From contig JAGGWC010000001.1 in the NCBI GenBank assembly GCA_021157645.1, forward strand, positions 1 through 8,161: a DNA stretch of 8,161 nucleotides. The letters run 5' to 3'. A program made the position numbers and the translations under genes. The notes beneath the pieces are model-generated. The model had not been told where the DNA came from and ran no database searches. It saw only the letters and a program-made list of their open reading frames with translations. This document shows, in pieces, positions 1-6,756 of this stretch (the stretch's first letter is position 1; each line of letters begins with the position of its first letter). This DNA is from Candidatus Cloacimonadota bacterium (GTDB lineage Bacteria; Cloacimonadota; Cloacimonadia; Cloacimonadales; TCS61).

Positions 1-128
1 AAATGCTCGCCTTTTAAAGTTTTTGAATATTTTTCAGTATAATCACTGTAAAAATTTACGCCGGATACTGCAAGAATATGAAAAACATAATTTGTCCCTT
101 TATCAGCTACAGCAACTACCTGTTTCAT
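1..128 (-). CDS. Hypothetical protein, N-terminal part only (runs off left edge)
   Basis: The minus strand is open from an ATG at 128-126 to the window edge, giving 42 complete codons. The protein begins MKQVVAVADKGTNYVFHIL and continues to ...KGEH. A good Shine-Dalgarno, AGGAGT (complement of 135-140), sits 6 bases before the ATG, which supports a real gene and this start. I do not recognise the family. The visible part is soluble-looking, with an alternating hydrophobic VVAVA strand and a FHILAV stretch, and has no signal peptide or catalytic motif. The next gene, on the plus strand, lies 605 bases away and is divergent, so the two are not co-transcribed. No convincing -35/-10 pair was found upstream. 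Codon choice is AT-rich like the rest of the window. Confidence 0.7.
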   Translation of the reverse strand, partial: MKQVVAVADKGTNYVFHILAVSGVNFYSDYTEKYSKTLKGEH

Positions 129-284
129 AAACTCACTCCTTTTTTACATGTTTTTACAATCTAATTTTATCATAAAAGAGTTTCGCGATTTATACTAAAA
201 GAAATAGCCCTAAAATTCACCTTCTTATAAAAAATCAAACATGATAATATATAACCATAAAAAGAAATCACTTTCTTAATATTT

Positions 285-365
285 TTACAAAATTACAACA
301 TGAACAACTATTAAATGATTTAATTTTTTTGCTAATTCTGCCAATTTGTCTACTGCAATAGTCAT
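285..365 (-). pseudogene. Possible coding scrap (26 codons, amphipathic helix)
   Basis: The minus strand reads from an ATG at 365 to a TAA at 285-287 and gives MTIAVDKLAELAKKLNHL followed by a hydrophobic tail. The LAELAKKLN segment is a regular amphipathic helix with ordinary coding composition. There is no Shine-Dalgarno before the ATG, and the same frame meets a TGA not far upstream. It could be the last helix of a decayed larger gene (helical tails such as those of chemotaxis receptors look like this) or simple chance. Function unknown. Confidence 0.15.
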
Positions 366-528
366 TTTCAAAAGAAAACGAACAACACAGTAGTTGCATA
401 TGGTAAATATAGTCTGAATAAGAAAGATTTCCTGTATTAATCATCACTACTTTATTGTTATTCTAAACAATGTAAAGAAACTTATTTTTCTAATGACAAT
501 TATTCGAGTTCCTACGTCATTTACTCCC

Positions 529-556
529 CTGAATGATTACGTGTTATGCTTATAAT
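529..556 (+). promoter_or_regulatory. Candidate promoter upstream of the ATPase control region
   Basis: A perfect TATAAT at 551-556 is preceded, after a 16-base spacer, by CTGAAT at 529-534, a weak match to TTGACA. Transcription would start near 563 and read through the first TCGTTT/AAACGA repeats toward the ATPase gene. The -10 is convincing; the -35 is poor, and in AT-rich DNA a TATAAT can occur by chance. Confidence 0.25.
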
Positions 557-595
557 ACCAGAATTGGAAAGCAGAAAAAACAAGGACTCTACCTA

Positions 596-720
596 TCGTT
601 TTAGCTTGAAACGAATATTAATTAAAATCGTTTCTATATAAAACTATTTTTGTGGTTATTTTCATAATTCGTTTTGTTTTAAAACTAATATATGGTATAA
701 TAGTTTCGAAATAAAACGAA
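596..720. repeat. Cluster of TCGTTT / AAACGA inverted repeats before the ATPase gene
   Basis: Five copies of a CGTTT-type motif occur within 125 bases, in alternating orientation: TCGTTTT 596-602, GAAACGA 608-614, TCGTTTC 628-634, TTCGTTTT 668-675 and AAAACGAA 713-720. GAAACGA (608-614) pairs perfectly over 7 bases with 628-634, and over 6 bases with 596-601, so two hairpins compete for it. TTCGTTTT (668-675) and AAAACGAA (713-720) form a perfect 8-base inverted repeat that brackets the ATPase promoter. A palindrome, TTTCGAAA, lies at 704-711. Protein-binding operators or an RNA switch would both fit; nothing here decides between them. Confidence 0.5.
693..701 (+). promoter_or_regulatory. Extended -10 promoter of the AAA ATPase gene
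   Basis: TGGTATAAT is a perfect extended -10 element (TGn-TATAAT). Upstream, TTTGTT at 674-679 with a 16-base spacer is a weak -35, as is usual for extended -10 promoters. The start of transcription would be near 708, inside the TTTCGAAA palindrome, giving a leader of only about 26 bases before the ATG at 734. The promoter is enclosed by the TTCGTTTT/AAAACGAA inverted repeat, so a protein bound there would control it directly. Confidence 0.7.
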
Positions 721-733
721 AGGCGGGATATTA

Positions 734-1903
734 ATGGACACGATTGAAATAATTGAAAGACTAGAATCAAGAAAAGTAAGGATGGTAAGTGCCCTTCCAG
801 ATAGAAAAAGATTATATTTTGAAAAACTAGAAAAAATAGAAAATGAAAGAGGAATATTGTTATATGGTCCAAGAGGTGTTGGAAAAACAACATATTTACT
901 AATCAATGCAAAAAAATATAATTTTTTCTACGTTTCAGGTGATGACCCACTACTTTCTCAAATTTCTCTTTACAATCTTGGAGAAAGAATTTTTCTAGAG
1001 GGATTTAATGGATTAATAATTGATGAAGTACACTTTTTAAACAATTGGAGTTTACAAATAAAATCTTTGTATGATTCTTTCCCGGATAAAAAGATCTGGA
1101 TAAGTGATAGTAGTAGCATCATTTTAAGAAAAGGTATTGCAGACCTTTCAAGAAGATTTATAAAGGTTAGAATGCCTCTATTATCATTTAGAGAATATAT
1201 TCACCTTGCAACTGGAGTAAAAATAGATGAAATAGAATCTCCTTTTACTTTTGATAGGGAATATATAGTTTCATTAACAAAAGATATAGAAGTTTTAAAG
1301 CTATTTAAAGAGTATTCTTCATCAGGTACGCGTCCATTTTTCCTGGAAGGAAATTTTTCCGAAAAAATGAAAAATGTTCTAGAAAAAACATTATATAATG
1401 ACATTCCATATTTTTTAGAATCAGTTAGAGATAATCACCTGCGCTTGATGAATGCAATTATTAGTTATCTGCTTTATTCAAAAATTCCCACCATTAATGT
1501 TGATTCAATGTGTAAAGAATGGGGTGTTGGGAAACCAAAACTATACGAACTTATGCGTGTTATGGAAGAATCTGAATTGATTAATATTGTTTACAAAGAA
1601 AGAAATTTTAAAGTAAATTCAAAAGGAGATAAAATCTTTCCTTCTGATCCATCATATTATTACATATATGACGGGGAAATAGGAAATTTCAGAGAAGCGT
1701 TTGTCGTCTTTGCTTTAAAGGAAAAAGGAAATGTATATTCAATAAAAAATGAAAAAGATGGAGATTTTATCTTTAATGGTATAAAAATTGAAGTTGGTGG
1801 AAAAAATAAAAAACGAAAAAATTCTGAGTTTGTTATAAGGGACGATTTAGATTTACCTATTAGAAACAAAATCCCATTGTGGGTACTTGGGCTTTTGTGG
1901 TAA
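734..1903 (+). CDS. Stand-alone AAA ATPase (AAA_14 / DUF4143-type) with winged helix and nuclease-like tail
   Basis: A 389-residue cytoplasmic ATPase. The sequence shows a Walker A motif GPRGVGKT (residues 45-52), a Walker B motif LIIDEVH (94-100), and a sensor-like segment WISDSSS (122-128) followed by ...LSRRF. Next comes MPLLSFREY (147-155), a signature of this family. Around residues 255-295 there is a winged-helix-like part (VDSMCKEWGVGKPKLYELM). The C-terminus has a degenerate PD-(D/E)xK nuclease-like pattern: GDFIF, then IEVGGK where the classic motif is ExK, then the family ending IPLWVLGLLW. Length is normal and the gene appears intact. Its cellular role is not established for the family; members are frequent in archaea and thermophilic bacteria, often alone and variably present. 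The start is supported by a weak purine-rich site (AAAGGCGGG, 719-727). It has its own promoter and is flanked on both sides by about 600 bases of gene-poor, decayed DNA, which suggests an acquired cargo gene. Confidence 0.88.
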   Translation: MDTIEIIERLESRKVRMVSALPDRKRLYFEKLEKIENERGILLYGPRGVGKTTYLLINAKKYNFFYVSGDDPLLSQISLYNLGERIFLEGFNGLIIDEVHFLNNWSLQIKSLYDSFPDKKIWISDSSSIILRKGIADLSRRFIKVRMPLLSFREYIHLATGVKIDEIESPFTFDREYIVSLTKDIEVLKLFKEYSSSGTRPFFLEGNFSEKMKNVLEKTLYNDIPYFLESVRDNHLRLMNAIISYLLYSKIPTINVDSMCKEWGVGKPKLYELMRVMEESELINIVYKERNFKVNSKGDKIFPSDPSYYYIYDGEIGNFREAFVVFALKEKGNVYSIKNEKDGDFIFNGIKIEVGGKNKKRKNSEFVIRDDLDLPIRNKIPLWVLGLLW

Positions 1904-1914
1904 TATATGTAATT

Positions 1915-1956
1915 TCATAATTTTAATTTCTTCAATACTTCCTCTAAGAAAGCTGC
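1915..1956 (-). pseudogene. Possible C-terminal scrap of a lost minus-strand gene
   Basis: The minus strand reads AAFLEEVLKKLKL then TGA (complement of 1915-1917). It looks like the final helix of a protein. The frame is closed by another TGA at 1975-1977, so no gene remains. It is too short to assign and may be chance; it is listed because it lies in a region with other broken coding pieces. Confidence 0.15.
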
Positions 1957-2135
1957 GCATAATATTATAAAAAATCATAGGCTTTGTACTTCTTCACTGG
2001 GTTATGCGAGTTTGCAAAACAAAAGTTTTATGAATTTTCGACATTCAGGAATTTTCATGGTGTAATGTTACAACAAAATGTTTATATTATTGTTTTTATC
2101 CGTATTTCGCATGTCTTTTCCTCCATACATCCCGT

Positions 2136-2159
2136 AAAAACCACCCCCGGTGGGGTGGT
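2136..2159 (-). terminator. GC-rich hairpin, intrinsic terminator in minus-strand orientation
   Basis: ACCACCCC (2140-2147) and GGGGTGGT (2152-2159) form a perfect 8-bp stem with a 4-base loop. On the minus strand the stem is followed by TTTTT (complement of 2136-2140). That orientation matches the kinase operon, whose last stop codon lies about 340 bases upstream in its reading direction, so this can serve as the operon's final terminator. On the plus strand there is no good T-run. The block is strikingly GC-rich for this AT-rich window and could instead be a leftover mobile-element end. Confidence 0.5.
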
Positions 2160-2179
2160 GAAATTTGCAGATAAGAAAT

Positions 2180-2302
2180 AATGTGGTTAATATTTTAATA
2201 AACCTCGAAGCAAGTGGAGTATATCCTGTTAGAAGCTTCAGACTGTGGAGGAATAAGTATGAAATAGATAATTCAACACTTACATTTTACACCTTGCACT
2301 AG
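2180..2302 (+). pseudogene. Short broken coding-like frame, possible mobile-element relic
   Basis: One plus-strand frame is open from about 2180 and includes LEASGVYPVRSFRLWRNKYEI before a TAG at 2300-2302. There is no start codon with a ribosome site. The base string at 2231-2255 (GAAGC, then a weak CTTCA/TGGAG hairpin with one G-U pair, then GGAGGAAT) resembles the 3' end of tnpB genes and the right end of IS200/IS605 elements. No transposase motif remains, so this is a suggestion only. Confidence 0.2.
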
Positions 2303-2493
2303 CAAGAAGATACGCAAGCCAGAGAAAATTATCTACAGCTGCACATCACTACGTTCAATCATATAAATTATCCAAAACTATCCCTTACCCATCCGGAATA
2401 GTGAGTGCATTAAATGGATTAGCCTGGAGTACAAAAAAACTTCACCCAATATGGGTTTATATCATTTCCCAAAAAGCAACATTTTGGCATTTT
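2272..2493 (+). pseudogene. 3' fragment of an unidentified helical protein gene (start and end lost)
   Basis: A plus-strand frame with convincing coding character begins just after a TAA at 2269-2271. It reads ILHLALARRYASQRKLSTAA, then HHYVQSYKLS, a YPSGIVSALNGLAW segment and HPIWVYIISQKATFW. The pattern of helices with spaced aromatic and small residues resembles a TPR-like or helical-repeat protein, but I cannot name the family. There is no start codon or ribosome site, and the frame runs on into the antisense of the kinase gene, where the residues stop looking protein-like after about 2493. This is therefore a gene piece truncated at both ends, probably left by a rearrangement that joined the kinase operon to this region. 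Confidence 0.5.
2433..2456 (-). terminator. Candidate weak terminator after the kinase gene
   Basis: On the minus strand ACCCA-TAT-TGGGT (complement of 2444-2456) is followed by GAAG and a run of seven T (complement of 2433-2439). It lies about 40 bases past the kinase stop. The stem is only 5 bp and the T-run is offset by 4 bases, so it would be inefficient; the GC-rich hairpin further on may back it up. It overlaps the plus-strand gene fragment. Confidence 0.3.
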
Positions 2494-2495
2494 TT

Positions 2496-4025
2496 CTATA
2501 CCATTTTAAACATTTCCATATTTCGATCATACAACTTCTTATAAATTTCATAATACTTATCATAAATCTTTTTATTATCTAAGTTTGGAAGAATAGGTTC
2601 AGTAAACTTTACCCACTCCTTTATTTTTTCTTCTCTTTCTATTACACCAACTCCTAAACCTGCAAGGAAAGCATCTCCATATGGTGCTTCAACGTTACTG
2701 GAAATTTTTTTCATCTTGTATCCTGTTACATCTGCAAAAATACTTACCCAAACTGTTGATTTTGAAACACCACCTACTATAAGACATTCGTCATTTAATT
2801 TTAATCCAGCATTTTGTCCTTCTTCCATATTATGTCTTAATGAATATGCTACTCCTTCCATCAACGCTTTATATATATGTTCCCTTTTATGATACAAACT
2901 CAAACCAAAAACTATCCCTTTTGCATATGGATCCCAAATTGGTGATCTCTCTCCCATAAAATAAGGCAATACTATTAATCCTTTACTTCCAGGTTCTATA
3001 TCTCTTACTTCTTCATCTAATATTTGATAAGGTGACTTTCCTAACCTTTTTCCCGCTATTGTTTCGATACTTCCAAACTGATTGTTATACCATTTTGCTA
3101 ACGCTCCAGCAGTTGCTGCCCCTCCAAAGGTATATATTTTTTCAGTATCTTTTACAACATATGGAAAATTAACCAATCCAAATACCGGATTATCTTTTCC
3201 ATTCACTGTCCCCCAGCACATGGATGTGCCAACCATTGCTACATGCTCGCCTTCATATAACGAACCTGCAGATAATTGTGCAACAGGAGCATCTATCCCA
3301 CCTGCTATAACTGGTGTACCCTCCAATAAACCGCAATTTTCTGATGCAGCTTTTTTAATTCTTCCAACAATTTCAGAGGATTTTACTATTCTCTCTGGAA
3401 GATATTCTAAAGGAATTCCCAACTCGGCACATAATTCTTTCGACCAATTTAATTTATTTAAATCAAAAATCCCACCTATGTTTCCTGCCGAAGAATAATC
3501 TATAGCTATCTCATTTGTCATATGATAAATTACATAATCTTTCGGGGTAATAAATTTGTATATTCTTTTCCATATTTCTGGTTCATGATTCTTTATCCAT
3601 AACATCTTAGTAAAACCGTAATAAGAATCAACATAATTACCAGTTATTTTAAATAGCGTAGTTTTATCTATATTTTTCTTTACCCATTCAGTTTCATCCA
3701 CTGCTCTCCTATCCATCCATATCAAACATGGTCTCAATGGCTTAATTTCCTTATCGACAGGTATTCCTGAACCTCCGTACAACCCACTAAAAGCTACGGC
3801 TATGATTTCCTTCTTTTCTACTTTTGATTTCTCTACAATTTCTCTTATTACTTTATAACTAGCTTTCAACCATATATCTGGCCATTGTTCTGCCCAATTG
3901 GGTTTTGGAGTCATTACATCATATTCACTTGAAGCTTCAGAAATGACATTCCCGTTAATATCAACAAGTACTGCTTTTGTTCCCTGAGTTCCTACATCAA
4001 CACCAAGCAAATACAAATGCTTCAC
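2496..4025 (-). CDS. FGGY-family carbohydrate kinase (xylulokinase/gluconokinase-like)
   Basis: Cytoplasmic ATP-dependent sugar kinase of 509 residues, normal for the FGGY family. Visible motifs are the phosphate-binding loop DVGTQGTK (10-17), the substrate-side IWMDRR (102-107), the catalytic-base segment GGIDAPVAQ with Asp245, the second phosphate loop GTSMCWG (266-272), YFMGERSPIWDP (355-366), the FGGY signature region GVAYSLRHN (391-399), and the adenosine motif VGGVSKS (417-423). The last usually reads GGGxxS; Val420 replaces the third glycine. The family phosphorylates pentuloses, polyols or aldonates, and the exact substrate is not evident. It is the last gene of the TRAP operon, 8 bases after the aldolase. 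The GTG at 4025 lies inside the GAGGGGGTGA Shine-Dalgarno itself (4031-4022); a TTG three codons on (4016) is spaced 5 bases from it and would give MYLLGVDVG, a more usual family start (506 residues). Confidence 0.88.
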   Translation of the reverse strand: MKHLYLLGVDVGTQGTKAVLVDINGNVISEASSEYDVMTPKPNWAEQWPDIWLKASYKVIREIVEKSKVEKKEIIAVAFSGLYGGSGIPVDKEIKPLRPCLIWMDRRAVDETEWVKKNIDKTTLFKITGNYVDSYYGFTKMLWIKNHEPEIWKRIYKFITPKDYVIYHMTNEIAIDYSSAGNIGGIFDLNKLNWSKELCAELGIPLEYLPERIVKSSEIVGRIKKAASENCGLLEGTPVIAGGIDAPVAQLSAGSLYEGEHVAMVGTSMCWGTVNGKDNPVFGLVNFPYVVKDTEKIYTFGGAATAGALAKWYNNQFGSIETIAGKRLGKSPYQILDEEVRDIEPGSKGLIVLPYFMGERSPIWDPYAKGIVFGLSLYHKREHIYKALMEGVAYSLRHNMEEGQNAGLKLNDECLIVGGVSKSTVWVSIFADVTGYKMKKISSNVEAPYGDAFLAGLGVGVIEREEKIKEWVKFTEPILPNLDNKKIYDKYYEIYKKLYDRNMEMFKMV

Positions 4026-4033
4026 CCCCTCAC

Positions 4034-4939
4034 TTAATATATTTTCAAATCTATTGAATAATTAATAGAAAGTTCCCTCAATTTTCTTTTGACATTTTCC
4101 AATTTTTCTTTAGATGTCTCCTTTAAAGGAAATCTGACACTCCCAAGATCTATGCCTCTTAACTTCAAAACAGATTTCAATAATGGGATATCACCACCAT
4201 TACCTATAGCTAACGAAAATTGAGAAAGTATTTCTTGATATTCATAAGCATTGCTTAATTTTCCTTCTTTAAAATACTTCCATACTTTATCAAAAAATTC
4301 AGGGAAAATACCTCCAGGTCCAGAAACACATCCCTTAGCTCCCATTACCAAAGAAGCTAAAAATGCTTCATCATATCCAACAAAGATATTTAAACCAGTT
4401 CTTAACAACGATAAAATGTGAGTAAAATTTCCACTACTATCTTTTACTCCTATAAAATTAGAATAATTATTCTTTAATTTCTCAACTATTTCAGTTTTTA
4501 TCCAATTATTAGTTAAACCTGGTATATTGTATCCCAAAACTGGTATCTCGCCAGCCTTTTCGCAAATAAACCTGTAAAAACACAAGATTTCATCGTCGGA
4601 ATATCTGTAGTAAAATGGGGTAACAACCGCTACAGCATCAACTGCTAAATTTTTTGAAAATTCTATCATTTCTTCTATCTCTCTGTAATCTAAAGCCCCA
4701 CAATGTGAAATAACTTTTAACTTTCCTTCTGCATGTTTTTTAAATTCATATAATAACTTCTTTTTTTCATCTAGATCTAATAATAATCCCTCTCCTGTCG
4801 TTCCATTAACAAAAATCCCGTGTACTCCTCGCTCGTATAAAAAATCAATGTAATCTTTTATTGGAGATAAATCTATTTTACTTCCCTTGCTATTCATAGG
4901 AGTTAATGTTGCCACAATTATTCCTTCTAAATTTTCCAC
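4034..4939 (-). CDS. DapA-family class I aldolase/lyase (2-keto-3-deoxy acid aldolase-like)
   Basis: A 301-residue TIM-barrel enzyme of the dihydrodipicolinate synthase / N-acetylneuraminate lyase family, full length. Motifs present are GTTGE (46-50), which holds the keto-acid carboxylate, the catalytic Tyr137 in GYNIPGL, the Schiff-base Lys166 in IGVKDSSG, and GYDEAFL further on. True DapA has YNxPxR with a substrate-binding arginine; here the arginine position is replaced (YNIPGLTNN), so lysine biosynthesis is unlikely. The sequence is closer in style to KDG aldolases and neuraminate lyases, which split 2-keto-3-deoxy acids into pyruvate plus an aldehyde. A dehydratase activity, known in this family, is an alternative. 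GTG start with GAGGTGG (4950-4944) in front; the site overlaps the dctM stop codon, so translation is probably coupled. The location between transporter and sugar kinase genes supports a catabolic role. Confidence 0.85.
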   Translation of the reverse strand: MENLEGIIVATLTPMNSKGSKIDLSPIKDYIDFLYERGVHGIFVNGTTGEGLLLDLDEKKKLLYEFKKHAEGKLKVISHCGALDYREIEEMIEFSKNLAVDAVAVVTPFYYRYSDDEILCFYRFICEKAGEIPVLGYNIPGLTNNWIKTEIVEKLKNNYSNFIGVKDSSGNFTHILSLLRTGLNIFVGYDEAFLASLVMGAKGCVSGPGGIFPEFFDKVWKYFKEGKLSNAYEYQEILSQFSLAIGNGGDIPLLKSVLKLRGIDLGSVRFPLKETSKEKLENVKRKLRELSINYSIDLKIY

Positions 4940-4948
4940 CTTACCACC

Positions 4949-6244
4949 TCACCCTTTGTATCCAAACAATCTTGGAATAAGTAACACGAAATCTGGCCAA
5001 TATGTGATTATCATTAAAGCTAAAATTTCAACTGGAATCCAGTATTTTATCATTTCTTTAAAAACATCTTTTACAGGGGTACCACTTATTGCACTTGTTA
5101 TATAACCAGTTTGACCATATGGTGGTGTATCAAGAGCCATCATCAAATTTACTGTTGTAATGACCCCAAAATGAACCAAATCAATGCCAGCTTTTTGAAT
5201 AAGTGGCAAAATCATCGGAATTACAACAAGTTGAATTATTGATACATCAACAAACATTCCAAGAATAAAATATAAGATATTTATTCCAAGTAATAACAAT
5301 ATTTTGTTCGAAAGCAAACCAGATTTTATAAAAGCAGTTGTAATTGCTGCAGGAACTTGTTCACGAGCCATAATATAGGAAACAATATAAGCTGCTGCTA
5401 CTATAATGCTTATAAAACCTATAGATTGAACAGTATTTATCAAAATTTTGTATAACTTCTTTAATCCTAAAGTTCTATAAACAATAAAACCTATAATAAT
5501 AACATATAATCCAACAACAGCTGCAGCTTCAGTAGCAGTGAAAACCCCTCCATATATGCCCGCAAGCAAAATTATTGGGGCTAGCAGAGCAGGAAAAGAT
5601 TTCCAGAAAGATCTAATCAATACTGAAAACGGAAATTTTTGGCCAATAGGATAATTTCTCTTTTTAGATAAATAGAAAACCACCAACATTTCTAAAACAC
5701 CAAGAAATAAGCCTGGCAAAAATCCAGCTAGAAATAAATAACCTAATGAAGCACCAGTAAGCATTGAATAAATAACCATAGGAATACTAGGTGGAATAAT
5801 CGGGCCTATAGTAGCCGATGCTGAAGTAACCGCACAAGAAAAGGGGCCATCGTATCCTGCATCTTGCATTGCTTTTATTTCAATTGCTCCAATACCTGCT
5901 ACATCTGCTATTTCCGATCCACTCATTCCGGCAAAAATTATACTAGCTAAAATATTCGCATACCCGAGTCCTCCTCGAATTTTTCCCATAGCTTTAACAA
6001 TAAAATCAAACATAATTTCAGTAATTTTACATTCATTCATTACATTAGCAGTAAAAATAAATAACGGAACAGCAATTAAAACTGTCTGAGATGAAAAATG
6101 AATAACAAGCATATCAATAAGCCCAGATAAACTTAATCCAGAAAAAAGCATATATAAAATTCCACTAGCAATCATTGCTAAAGCAAGAGGATATCCAAAA
6201 AGAAACATCAATCCGAAAGTTAGAAAGAATATTGTTAAAGACAT
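4949..6244 (-). CDS. dctM: TRAP transporter large membrane subunit DctM
   Basis: The 431-residue channel-forming subunit of a tripartite ATP-independent periplasmic transporter, of normal length and with about a dozen membrane spans. Family motifs are visible in both halves: VPLFIFTANVMN (59-70), FAGMSGSEIAD (104-114), GPIIPPSIP (147-155), GVFTATEAAA (233-242) and DTPPYG (372-377; TPPVG is the usual form). It uses a sodium or proton gradient to import the ligand delivered by DctP. Its ATG overlaps the dctQ stop by one base (TAATG), with GGAGGAG just ahead, so translation of the two membrane subunits is coupled. The aldolase gene follows after 9 bases. Confidence 0.95.
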   Translation of the reverse strand: MSLTIFFLTFGLMFLFGYPLALAMIASGILYMLFSGLSLSGLIDMLVIHFSSQTVLIAVPLFIFTANVMNECKITEIMFDFIVKAMGKIRGGLGYANILASIIFAGMSGSEIADVAGIGAIEIKAMQDAGYDGPFSCAVTSASATIGPIIPPSIPMVIYSMLTGASLGYLFLAGFLPGLFLGVLEMLVVFYLSKKRNYPIGQKFPFSVLIRSFWKSFPALLAPIILLAGIYGGVFTATEAAAVVGLYVIIIGFIVYRTLGLKKLYKILINTVQSIGFISIIVAAAYIVSYIMAREQVPAAITTAFIKSGLLSNKILLLLGINILYFILGMFVDVSIIQLVVIPMILPLIQKAGIDLVHFGVITTVNLMMALDTPPYGQTGYITSAISGTPVKDVFKEMIKYWIPVEILALMIITYWPDFVLLIPRLFGYKG

Positions 6245-6738
6245 TATTTCTCCTCCAGATTCTTCAGTTTTTTCAATTCATTAATATTTTTTACAATTCC
6301 TTCAATATTATGGATAATTATCAAAATCATAAACAAAGGAAGACAAATAATTAAGTAAGTCCAAGGAATTTGTAAAACTTGAGATTTTATAATTTTATAC
6401 CAAAAAGCTTGACTAATAACAGGATATAAAGAAATTACAAACGTGAAAATAATGATAAAATCAAATATCATTTCTATAATTATCTGCACTTTTCTAGAAA
6501 ATTTTTCAATTACAATATTAAATCTTATATGTTTATTTAATTTTTTTGCATAAGCAGCACTCAAAAGAGTAACCCAAACAAAACTATATGAAGAGATTTC
6601 GTAAAGAGCTGGTGATGGATTATTCAAAACATATCTCATAAATACTTGTCCTATCATACTTAAAAATAATAGTAAGAAAAAAATAACTGATAGATGAACT
6701 TCTATGAAATCGATTAAAGCTTTATAAACTTTCTTCAC
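6244..6738 (-). CDS. dctQ: TRAP transporter small membrane subunit DctQ
   Basis: A 164-residue integral membrane protein with the expected four hydrophobic spans, roughly residues 15-37, 48-66, 86-108 and 124-146. A conserved-looking FMRYVLNNP follows the first span and a lysine-rich hydrophilic tail ends the protein. It pairs with DctM to form the membrane part of the importer and docks the binding protein. Translation starts at GTG (6738-6736), supported by AGGAGTG (6750-6744) 5 bases upstream. It overlaps dctM by one base and is separated from dctP by 57 bases that contain a hairpin. Sequence conservation in DctQ is low, so identification rests on size, topology and position. Confidence 0.92.
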   Translation of the reverse strand: MKKVYKALIDFIEVHLSVIFFLLLFLSMIGQVFMRYVLNNPSPALYEISSYSFVWVTLLSAAYAKKLNKHIRFNIVIEKFSRKVQIIIEMIFDFIIIFTFVISLYPVISQAFWYKIIKSQVLQIPWTYLIICLPLFMILIIIHNIEGIVKNINELKKLKNLEEK

Positions 6739-6756
6739 AAAACCACTCCTTTAAAG

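Larger units (their letters stand above)
129..590. other. Intergenic stretch with no supportable gene
   Basis: All reading frames are broken by stops and no open frame carries a ribosome binding site. The only coding-like scrap is a 26-codon minus-strand frame at 285-365, and the only plausible promoter is at 529-556; both are listed separately with low confidence. No tRNA-like cloverleaf, tandem repeat or strong terminator was seen. It may be a decayed remnant between the left gene and the ATPase. Confidence 0.5.
1904..2271. other. Gene-poor, decayed stretch downstream of the ATPase
   Basis: No intact gene is supportable here. The one longer plus-strand frame (1984-2181, 65 codons) has no ribosome site, unlikely composition, and ends in the GC-rich hairpin, so I treat it as non-coding. 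The stretch holds a minus-strand coding scrap (1915-1956), the GC-rich hairpin (2136-2159) and the start of weak plus-strand coding fragments. No clear terminator follows the ATPase stop. Confidence 0.5.

Noticed and set aside
1926..1956. TTCAATACTTCCT (1931-1943) resembles the first half of the CRISPR repeat I recall from Thermotoga
   Set aside because: There is only one copy, the second half of the repeat does not match, and no spacer-repeat periodicity exists nearby. The recalled repeat is also from memory.
2005..2025. TTTGCAAA palindrome in decayed DNA as a third LacI operator
   Set aside because: It lacks the central CG and the GCAAAC half-sites of the operators at 7819 and 7983, has no promoter nearby, and such an 8-base AT-rich palindrome is expected by chance.
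1984..2181. 65-codon plus-strand open frame
   Set aside because: It has no ribosome binding site, its composition is not protein-like, and it ends through the GC-rich hairpin, which better explains the sequence there.
3082..3498. 138-codon plus-strand open frame inside the kinase gene
   Set aside because: It is antisense to a well-conserved FGGY kinase with all its motifs in the other strand, and has no ribosome site or recognisable domain.
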